Source: CAYQTE01 sp964420285 | Lineage (GTDB): Bacteria; Planctomycetota; Phycisphaerae; Tepidisphaerales; Tepidisphaeraceae | Length of the DNA stretch: 13,908 bases | Reading direction: 5' to 3' | NCBI GenBank assembly: GCA_964420285.1 | Contig: CAYQTE010000097.1 | Span: forward strand, 1-13,908 | Part shown: positions 9,801-13,908 of the stretch, in pieces | How positions within the stretch are numbered: position 1 is the stretch's first letter | How the letters are laid out: each line of letters opens with the position of its first letter | Program-made: the position numbers and the translations under genes | Notes under the pieces: generated by a model | Databases searched by the model: none | Seen by the model: only the letters and a program-made list of their open reading frames with translations | Told to the model about the DNA's origin: nothing

Positions 9801-12800
9801 CGCTGCCGGCGTATTCGGCGATCGCGGCGTTTTCGCCCTTTCCGATGCAGGGAGACGGCCACTGAAGCTCTAACCCGCCGGGGGCGAAATTTGGATTCTG
9901 ATCGAGGTTGTTGCCCAGTCCAGGCGTGGGGAAATGGAAGAGATTACTCTGGTCCACATCCGTGAATTCAAGAATGGACCGACTGTCGTCGAAATATCCG
10001 CCGTGGAACGTTGTATTATTGTAAATCTCTCCTCCGACATCGCCCCAGAGGATGCAATTGGTCACTGTGGCGGTGGAGTAGAATTCATTATAGATCGCCC
10101 CGCCCGTACCGGCGGCGGTATTGTTGCTGAAAGTGCAGTTGACAAAAGCGGGGTCGGCCCCGGCCGAGTCCGCGGGCTGGCCCAAGTATGCGTATTGACC
10201 GCCGGTGTCATAGATCGCACTGCCTTGCGTCGCTGTGTTATTGGTAAATGCACAATCGACAAACGTGGGCGAGGAATCGTTGATATAGACGGCGCCGCCG
10301 GCGTTGCCGGTGAAGATGCAGTTTGCAACCGTGATGTTTGTAGAGCGAATCCCGGCACCGTCTCCCTCGAGGTCCAGGACACGCTGGCTGGCACTTCCGC
10401 CCGTAATGGTAAAGCCGCTCACGACGGTCTGTTCGGAGCCGCCACTGAGCTGCAGCACTTCTCCGCCATCGCCGTTGAGAGTGGTTACGTATTCGCTTGG
10501 ATCGGCCGCGGTGGAACCGCCCGGCTTGAAACCGCCGATCAACGTCACTCCTGTCAACAGTGTGTGCGCGCCGCCATATTGGCCTCCGGCGACATAGATG
10601 ATGTCACCCGATGTCTCTTCGCCACCTTCGCCAAGGTCGGCGTTCAGGGCCACGTTGAGGTTGTTGAAGGCCGTCGCCCAGCTCTGGCCATCCTCGTGGG
10701 TGCTCTTATTGCTCGCGTCGACATAGATCACGCCGGGAACGACCTGAATGACACCAGTGAATCCGGGTCCGGGCTGTCCGGTGGAGCTCGCCTCATGTGT
10801 GTTGTCGCCGAGATACTGGGCCGTCACCGTTTCGTACCCGATGAAGTTGTACGGTATGGGGACGGCGGCGACGCCGTTGAGCAGTGGGACGGCGGTGCTG
10901 GTGATCGTCTGCAGGGTGCCCGTCACGGTGGTGCCGGTCATGGTGAACACGACATCGCCGGTGGGAGTCAGCCCGTCGGTGGACGATACTGTCGCGTCGT
11001 AGGCGCCGGCTTTTCCGGCAATAGGGTGCGCCAGCGAAGGCGTCACCGCGATGGTGGTCGGATCGGTCGGGGTCGGCGTCCCGCCGCCCTGCTTTCCATT
11101 GGTCAGCGAACTGATCGAGGCGATGGTGGTGTTGGCAAAGTTGTATGTAACCGTGGGTGTGCCCGCCGGCCCGGACGCGGTGATAAACCCGTTGGCGTCG
11201 ATTTCTCCGGATACAACGAAGAGATCGCCCGCGCTGAGGTCGCTTGAGATATCCGACCAGCGAATCTTGCCGGACGGATCGGGTTGCAGCGAAAAGGTGA
11301 AGCTCCCATACACGCCGCCGCCCACCGCCACCGAAGCCAGGCCGACGTTGATTCCGCCCTCGATCGCCAGACCCATGCTCACCTTGAGATTGGAATTATT
11401 CTCATTGATGTAGAGACCTTGAACCAGGTCATTCACCGCATCGGACGGATTGAAGTTGTCCCTGGCAAATTGCACGATCCCGGTGGTATCGTACCCACCG
11501 CTCAAATTGGCCGACGCCGTGAAAACATTGGGCGGCTGTCCATCGGCGTCACCGGCGATGGTCACGCCGATCGGCCCCAGGATGGGGACGAAGATGCTCA
11601 GGGGTATCGAGACCGACACGGTCGGCATCGTGAAGGTCACCAGGTTCACGCTTGTACTGCCGGTCAGGAGTCCAAACGCCGACATGGGATCATCGAGAAT
11701 CGGGAAATCCAGCTTGCCGCCGGTGGTATCCGCCGTTGCGCCACCGGCATCGGTGGCATCGCCACCCAGGCCGCTGAGGTCAAAATCGTTCGTCAGGTCG
11801 CCGATGAAGTCCGACGCTTCGCCGCCGACATTGTTGACCGCACTGGCGATTTCATCCGGACTGAGGGCGGACAAATCCACCGACGGCAGACTGAAACTGC
11901 TCAAGGCGGCGCCGGCGCGGGCATCAAATCCATTCAGGTTGAAGCTGCCCAATGAAATCAAGTCGTTGCCGTTGAAGCCGCCGCTGTCGAAGGAACTGCA
12001 GAATGTCTCGAGGTTTTGTATGAAGCTCACCCAGTTGCCCAAATCGCTTGATGGATCCAGCAACTGAATGAAATCCGCAATCGTGTAGGTCTTGCTGCTG
12101 CTTCCGCCGAGCAATGATTTCAGGGGACCGATGCTGTTGACCACCGGCATGGGCTGGTCCAGGAAATTCACAACCGGCTCAAACGGCCCGATGATGTTGT
12201 TCAGGTCCTGGGCGATCGGCTGAATGAAGTTGTTCAGGAACGAGCCAAGGCTGATACGGACATCGGAAAATCCGAACGTGGGAGTGCCGCCGGTGTTGGC
12301 CGTGGTGGTGGCGGAGTTGATCGTGGAGGCGCTGAACGGCCAATCGAGGTGGAAAAGCGTGTCCAAGGACGGGAATTCGGTGCTGCCGCCGAAGCTTACG
12401 ACCAGGTCGAGATTGAGATTGGCGTTGCCGCTGAGCGTCATGTTCACACCCATGGCGCTGCTGCCGATATCCTCCAGGGGCATTTCGTAGTTGGTAAGCG
12501 TATTGCTGTCGGTCAGCCCGACGGTAAACATGGCATCAAACAGAGTGCTGCCGTAAATATCGCCGCTGGTGCCATTGAAGCCGTCGTTGGTGGTGTGATC
12601 CGACGCCTTCAGCTCGAGGAATCCAAGCTTGCCCGTGGCGTTGGCGCCCTGGAAAGTGATTTTCGCCTGCACCGTCAAGCCGGTGCCGACAAAACCGGTC
12701 TGGGTATTGCTCGGTGCCAGGTCGATGAAGAAGTCCCCCGAATTTCCGAGGGTGGTGTCATAACCAAAATTCAACTGGAATGTATAGCCGAGCGATACCT

Positions 12801-13425
12801 TGACATTCCCGGCCGTGGTCAGGCTCAGGGGCAGGCTACTGCTGGGCAGGCCAGCATCGAAATTCAGTGAACTGGTTGTTGCCACCAGCGTCTGGGTCAG
12901 CGGAAGCTCAAACTCGACTTTGGTGGTGTTGCCGTTGCTGGGAGTGAGAATGCATTCGTTCGCCGGGAAGAGGCCGCCCGCCAGCGGGAGCAGGCCCTTC
13001 ACGCCCGCTTCGTATCCGGAGGGGTCCAACTGAGTGACCAGATTCTGCTCCAGCGTGCTGATATCGCCTCCCCAACCGTTGAACGCGGTGCCGATGCTGG
13101 TGGCCAGGCTGCTGAGCGAATCGGTCCAGCCGGTGAACGCCGAGCCCAACTGGCTCCCGACGATCGGCAACGGCTTGCTCAAGAGCGACGTGACTTGGGT
13201 CTGGATGGGTGTCAGCGCGTTAGTAATGTCGGTGGGAACATTATTCAATCCGTCTACAAGGCCCGTGGGAAGGCTCAGCAGACAGCGTTCTTCGAGCTTC
13301 TCCACCATCAGGCCGGTTGCGCGAGCCAAAGCCCGCCTTCGCCGCTTGAGTGCCGAGGCGGACCCACGACGCGACTGCCGGCCGGTTTGCATGACAGCCG
13401 CCACGAAGCCATTTTCCGATTTCAT
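3802..13425 (-). CDS. Giant modular exported protein: LEPR-XLL, Pmp-like beta-helices, Ig-like array, dockerin
   Basis: This is one intact frame of 3207 residues. The ATG at 13425 has AAGGA 10 nt upstream; an in-frame TTG 16 codons earlier lacks such support. Residues 1-43 are strongly basic and lead to LEERCLLS (44-51), a variant of the LEPR-XLL motif found near the N-terminus of large exported planctomycete proteins. Order after that: ~52-788 unassigned, beta-rich; ~789-895 Ig-like (Big_3-type); 899-1231 and 1235-1553 beta-helices; 1554-2169 six Ig-like repeats; 2170-2503 and 2504-2844 beta-helices; ~2845-3090 passenger-like beta segment starting WTGNGDGINWSDPANW; 3092-3145 dockerin-like; 3146-3207 Ser/Ala-rich tail. 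No catalytic site or transmembrane anchor is evident, so an adhesin or cell-surface structural role is inferred. It is transcribed alone and converges on the glycosyltransferase. Low Cys, high Gly/Thr/Ser/Asn and absence of frameshifts argue for a functional exported protein. Confidence 0.92.
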   Translation of the reverse strand: MKSENGFVAAVMQTGRQSRRGSASALKRRRRALARATGLMVEKLEERCLLSLPTGLVDGLNNVPTDITNALTPIQTQVTSLLSKPLPIVGSQLGSAFTGWTDSLSSLATSIGTAFNGWGGDISTLEQNLVTQLDPSGYEAGVKGLLPLAGGLFPANECILTPSNGNTTKVEFELPLTQTLVATTSSLNFDAGLPSSSLPLSLTTAGNVKVSLGYTFQLNFGYDTTLGNSGDFFIDLAPSNTQTGFVGTGLTVQAKITFQGANATGKLGFLELKASDHTTNDGFNGTSGDIYGSTLFDAMFTVGLTDSNTLTNYEMPLEDIGSSAMGVNMTLSGNANLNLDLVVSFGGSTEFPSLDTLFHLDWPFSASTINSATTTANTGGTPTFGFSDVRISLGSFLNNFIQPIAQDLNNIIGPFEPVVNFLDQPMPVVNSIGPLKSLLGGSSSKTYTIADFIQLLDPSSDLGNWVSFIQNLETFCSSFDSGGFNGNDLISLGSFNLNGFDARAGAALSSFSLPSVDLSALSPDEIASAVNNVGGEASDFIGDLTNDFDLSGLGGDATDAGGATADTTGGKLDFPILDDPMSAFGLLTGSTSVNLVTFTMPTVSVSIPLSIFVPILGPIGVTIAGDADGQPPNVFTASANLSGGYDTTGIVQFARDNFNPSDAVNDLVQGLYINENNSNLKVSMGLAIEGGINVGLASVAVGGGVYGSFTFSLQPDPSGKIRWSDISSDLSAGDLFVVSGEIDANGFITASGPAGTPTVTYNFANTTIASISSLTNGKQGGGTPTPTDPTTIAVTPSLAHPIAGKAGAYDATVSSTDGLTPTGDVVFTMTGTTVTGTLQTITSTAVPLLNGVAAVPIPYNFIGYETVTAQYLGDNTHEASSTGQPGPGFTGVIQVVPGVIYVDASNKSTHEDGQSWATAFNNLNVALNADLGEGGEETSGDIIYVAGGQYGGAHTLLTGVTLIGGFKPGGSTAADPSEYVTTLNGDGGEVLQLSGGSEQTVVSGFTITGGSASQRVLDLEGDGAGIRSTNITVANCIFTGNAGGAVYINDSSPTFVDCAFTNNTATQGSAIYDTGGQYAYLGQPADSAGADPAFVNCTFSNNTAAGTGGAIYNEFYSTATVTNCILWGDVGGEIYNNTTFHGGYFDDSRSILEFTDVDQSNLFHFPTPGLGNNLDQNPNFAPGGLELQWPSPCIGKGENAAIAEYAGSDLAGNPRVAPTGGNVDMGAYEYQGPFIIYVDQHARGANNGGSWANAFNSLGAALAAASPGFTIDVAQGDYSPGLLYGTFQLIDGVTIQGGFPTGGSATPQPGLYASTFLDGADAGASVVTGSGTDSSAVLSGFVIENGTGSGISDVNGSPTIVDCTIKDNSAVNGGGMDNTSDSSPTLWNCVFVNNSASQYGGAIQNYAASDPTLINCTFTDNSAGQVGGAMVDSSGCTPHLYNCILWNDSAVESAAQWGGPTNEVVDIDSTAYYSQCDNQDGAEADGNINLNPQFVSATDLQLLTGSPAINTGALTVALNKQINDGYTTDIVGNPRLTNGQIDMGACQNSGATGLVFTQQPTNALINNTITPYIRVAFEENGVIDTNYSNIITLSIADGAYTNDLNGTLVVRSSQGQVLFNTISLGAPGSYTLMAADASGLAVTSSGFNVSIVGAQTQLAFAAPPPAVAVIGQPLATPVVVDVQQFGKTIDEHSLVTLAVGPNNVGAAYTTAGVATIDSLLFPTGYTPGNYTVVAEDGSYLTASFNITLGYPVTLIPGPLPDNIIVGDPIDAPPLTVAVDVNGQPASQYDSQITLTVLSGPGTVTSDQTDANGNPLATVDLTSGIATFDGVTFSQSGNYILQATDSASGVTTSLPVTVEGTETLVFTQQPQTYTVSGSPIAPVTVTLEDNNGNPITGIGDTILITGQGPTYSNYGGQTQLVLDPATGSVTFFNLYVGVAATDDFLEATDLNNTQVISGTSNTFVVNPGATAGFAVTTAGASAGAPANVTVQATDELGNDNTDYAGDVTLTVTDLSGHVVEALTAAAQGGMAAFNNIILTSAGEYILLATDSNLGVAGSTGMQITPAQASQLVFIQQPSSTSSGYPIAPPITVAVQDQFGNAVTGDTATVTLSVTGAGGVTLGGDVSAVVQNGVATFDNVYVGQAGTFTLTANDDAGDALATSSSFSTFAPVTIDVDRSATSGANNGRDWHDAFTTLQAALAEAIPGDTIDIAQGDYTLGGDPTATFQLLDGVTIQGGFQTGGLGGPNPSLDPTILDGAGYNYHVVTADGTDSSAVLEGVTITGGNATAGVPDGPFGGGLIADGGSPTIVDCTFVSNTALYGGAVYSANNGANAPSFVDCSFVGNFAIYSGGAVYLVASSPTLVNDLFVGNSAGAVFNLNSSPTITNCTFTGNTNGAIVDDEFDGSSPILTNCILWNDNGLEITDRAGAATVNYCDVEYGYGGNVNLSVDPQFARIFNLQIGSPCLQIGDAAAPGLAGISTDLAGQPRFQDGLVDLGAYEGAVPAVIYVDASATGGANNGLSWASAFTNLQSAFSAALPGYTIEIAQGDYSPGSDPADTFQLEDGVTIQGGYQAGGLNGPDPVLYPTILDGQNTNYSVVTASGTDSTAVLEGVTIKNGNGAADGSYGGGMTVQGGSPSIADCIFTNNSAQAGGAIYMTGDGGTLTDCIFADNTSTYNGGAIYDFIASPTLINCLFYGNSAGTRGGAVSNYIGASPTFTNCTFTDNTAGIGGAFDNEGGSVPTLTNCILWNDTGGEINNDNTSGTFASYNDIDGSSIGVIGADNINADPQFAGPGVDNFQLDPTSPCINAGTNTAADLADVFTDLAGNARIVDGAVDMGANEAVVVAVTWTGNGDGINWSDPANWSTGAVPTPNDSVSIGSGFNTIDVSAGDFSAYAISSQSPLEITTGTLQIGLGSPTGSSSGDIINDGSVTLDASGVFYVVGNVSGTGTFNVDQGAAFQAVNFSQAGGLLDNGLMTITGTGVIGGLTGTGALTLGPSARLQLAQGTPGVTSTIGTLAINTGGSLDITNNTLRAAESNVSLAQLTTWVQNGSIMSSLVTGPHAMASRAVGYGDHSGDPLTVPAGDVEVTYVPTGDANLDGHVDITDLTRAINNLGHSAGYSGGDVLKEGIVNIYDVAAIINDLGAHLNGIGDSAGVTASGAAAVANSSAVKSAATGAVIPSSGASVSAIFSDTTISADWLEPEASVLAG
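3991..4152 (-). other. Dockerin type I-like calcium-binding pair (residues 3092-3145)
   Basis: The first loop, DANLDGHVDITD (residues 3093-3104), has ligand residues at all canonical positions 1, 3, 5, 9 and 12. The second, DVLKEGIVNIYD (3122-3133), has Leu at position 3 and Glu at position 5, so its calcium binding is probably weakened. A 62-residue Ser/Ala-rich tail follows, so the domain is not at the extreme C-terminus. In planctomycetes such domains often lack cellulosomal cohesin partners; the ligand here is unknown. Confidence 0.8.
4894..5916 (-). repeat. Beta-helix module 4 (residues 2504-2844)
   Basis: It opens with VIYVDASATGGANNG and closes with DLAGNARIVDGAVDMGANE, the pattern of choice-of-anchor Q beta-helix modules. 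Inside are GGAIYMTG, GGAIYDFI, GGAVSNYI and GGAFDNEG, and FxxN-type strings in CIFTNN, CIFADN, CLFYGN and CTFTDN. It is closest to module 3. Confidence 0.85.
5917..6918 (-). repeat. Beta-helix module 3 (residues 2170-2503)
   Basis: It opens with VTIDVDRSATSGANNG and closes with DLAGQPRFQDGLVDLGAYE. It carries GGAVYSAN, GGAVYLVA and GAVFNLN, plus CTFVSN, CSFVGN, LFVGN and CTFTGN. The segments AQGDY, DGVTIQGG and GTDSSAVLEGVTI are shared nearly unchanged with module 4, and less strongly with module 2. Confidence 0.85.
6919..8766 (-). repeat. Six Ig-like repeats (residues 1554-2169)
   Basis: Repeats start near residues 1554, 1656, 1750, 1862, 1968 and 2068, so the unit is ~94-112 residues. Recurrent landmarks are an opening LVFTQQP-like strand (clear in 1, 4 and 6), a middle VTVxVxDxxGN-like strand, and a closing GxYTLxATD-like strand before the next unit. 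This is the usual layout of bacterial Ig-like or filamin-like spacer domains, here probably a stalk between the beta-helix pairs. Confidence 0.8.
8767..9723 (-). repeat. Beta-helix module 2 (residues 1235-1553)
   Basis: It opens with IIYVDQHARGANNGG and closes with DIVGNPRLTNGQIDMGA. Inside are GGGMDNTS, GGAIQNYA and GGAMVDSS, with CVFVNN and CTFTDN. The segment DGVTIQGG and the phrase GTDSSAVLSG tie it to modules 3 and 4. Confidence 0.85.
9733..10731 (-). repeat. Beta-helix module 1 (residues 899-1231)
   Basis: It opens with VIYVDASNKSTHEDG and closes with DLAGNPRVAPTGGNVDMGAYE. It has GGAVYIND and GGAIYNEF, and CIFTGN, CAFTNN and CTFSNN. It is the most divergent of the four modules: TGVTLIGG replaces DGVTIQGG, and the mid-part is differently spaced. 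Confidence 0.85.
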
Positions 13426-13435
13426 CGAGTACCGA

Positions 13436-13440
13436 TCCTT
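13436..13440 (-). promoter_or_regulatory. Ribosome binding site deciding the giant gene start
   Basis: On the minus strand AAGGA lies 10 nt before the ATG at 13425. The alternative in-frame start is a TTG at 13473. The ATG is therefore preferred, which also places the LEPR-XLL motif at residue 44, a usual distance from the N-terminus. Confidence 0.6.
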
Positions 13441-13487
13441 TTCCCGCCCGACGGTTGATTGGAAGACGTGCAAAGATGACTATCGCC

Positions 13488-13512
13488 ACGCTGGTGTTGG
13501 AAGTGCCAGCGT
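13488..13512 (-). promoter_or_regulatory. Potential leader hairpin of the giant gene
   Basis: Seven-base arms ACGCTGG (13488-13494) and CCAGCGT (13506-13512) pair perfectly around an 11-nt loop, 63-87 nt upstream of the ATG in transcript terms. A second short inverted repeat, GTTGT-AC-ACAAC (13511-13522), overlaps its edge. It may affect message stability or translation; no known riboswitch is recognised. Confidence 0.35.
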
Positions 13513-13610
13513 TGTACACAACCGACGCGGTTGCCATGCAGGCAAACCGATACGACGGGTTGTTTCAATTTTTCAAACGACGGTTCCCCGGGGACATGCA
13601 GCGCACGCAA

Positions 13611-13626
13611 GACCGACCGGTCGGTC
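13611..13626. promoter_or_regulatory. Perfect 16-bp palindrome, candidate operator
   Basis: GACCGACCGGTCGGTC reads identically on both strands, about 190 bp upstream of the giant gene start. The symmetry and length suit a dimeric regulator. No second copy was noticed in the window and no regulator gene lies nearby, so the function is inferred only from symmetry and position. Confidence 0.4.
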
Positions 13627-13908
13627 CGATAACTGCGGGATCGGCGCATACACACTCTCTCCCGAAACGGCGGAGCGGAGACATACGCCGCGGCCGATGA
13701 GAGGACACCACTTTTCTGGCATGCACCTGAGCAAGACGGTCAGACGCGACTCAGATACAAGCCCGATTTTCGCCGGCGCTGATCAAGAACGGCAAATTCG
13801 CGTAAACAACACCGCGATTTGGCCTCATCAACTTCTTGCAACCGAACCCGATCCTAGTGTAGTGTCTCAATCTGATTGCATTTTATCCAGCACGGCTTTC
13901 GCCCGGCG

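Larger units (their letters stand above)
13426..13908. other. Leader and upstream region of the giant gene; no convincing gene
   Basis: This 483-bp stretch contains the ribosome binding site of the giant gene, a hairpin (13488-13512), a 16-bp palindrome (13611-13626) and a small minus-strand ORF (13649 down to 13422, 75 codons) with an atypical Arg/His/Cys-rich product. I found no well-spaced sigma-70 promoter. The outer part (about 13700-13908) holds no recognisable feature. Confidence 0.5.

Noticed and set aside
9934..11247. 437-codon open frame antisense to the giant gene
   Set aside because: Same reason: shadow of beta-helix and Ig-like coding sequence, with no recognisable motif and no ribosome binding site that stands out.
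13800..13908. Insertion-sequence end suggested by AGTGTAGTGTCTC near the right edge
   Set aside because: No inverted partner, target duplication or transposase is present in the window.

Overview
The window looks like chromosomal DNA of a planctomycete (phylum Planctomycetota); the class cannot be resolved from sequence alone. Three things point there. The giant minus-strand gene carries an N-terminal LEPR-XLL-type sorting motif (LEERCLLS). Its C-terminus has a type I dockerin-like calcium-binding repeat. Its body is built from Pmp-like beta-helix modules of the kind abundant in this phylum. A long TPR plus SPINDLY/OGT-type glycosyltransferase fits the same origin.

Layout: (1) Positions 131-774 hold a two-gene, 4-nt-overlapping operon for an MNT-domain nucleotidyltransferase and a HEPN-domain protein, a MntA/HepT-type (type VII) toxin-antitoxin pair with all catalytic motifs intact. 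(2) Positions 775-1148 have no convincing gene. (3) Positions 1149-3725 encode an 858-residue protein with 13 TPR units (one strongly degenerate) followed by a GT41 O-GlcNAc-transferase-like catalytic region. (4) A 76-bp convergent gap contains a perfect 14-bp palindrome. (5) Positions 13425 down to 3802 (minus strand) are one uninterrupted 3207-residue gene for a giant, probably exported, modular protein. Its order is: basic N-terminus and LEPR-XLL motif; an unassigned ~740-residue region; one Ig-like domain; two beta-helix modules; six Ig-like repeats; two more beta-helix modules; a passenger-like beta segment; dockerin; and a 62-residue Ser/Ala-rich tail. (6) Positions 13426-13908 are its non-coding leader and upstream region, with a perfect 16-bp palindrome, a hairpin, and a small ORF ending in an ATGA overlap with the giant start codon.

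How the parts relate: the toxin-antitoxin pair is self-contained and probably independent of its neighbours. The glycosyltransferase and the giant protein are convergent, so they are not an operon, and any enzyme-substrate link is speculative. I do not see a clear new defence or mobile system. The most distinctive object is the giant protein, whose paired beta-helices carry dense GGA[IVM]/FxxN motifs like those of chlamydial polymorphic membrane proteins and flank an Ig-like array.
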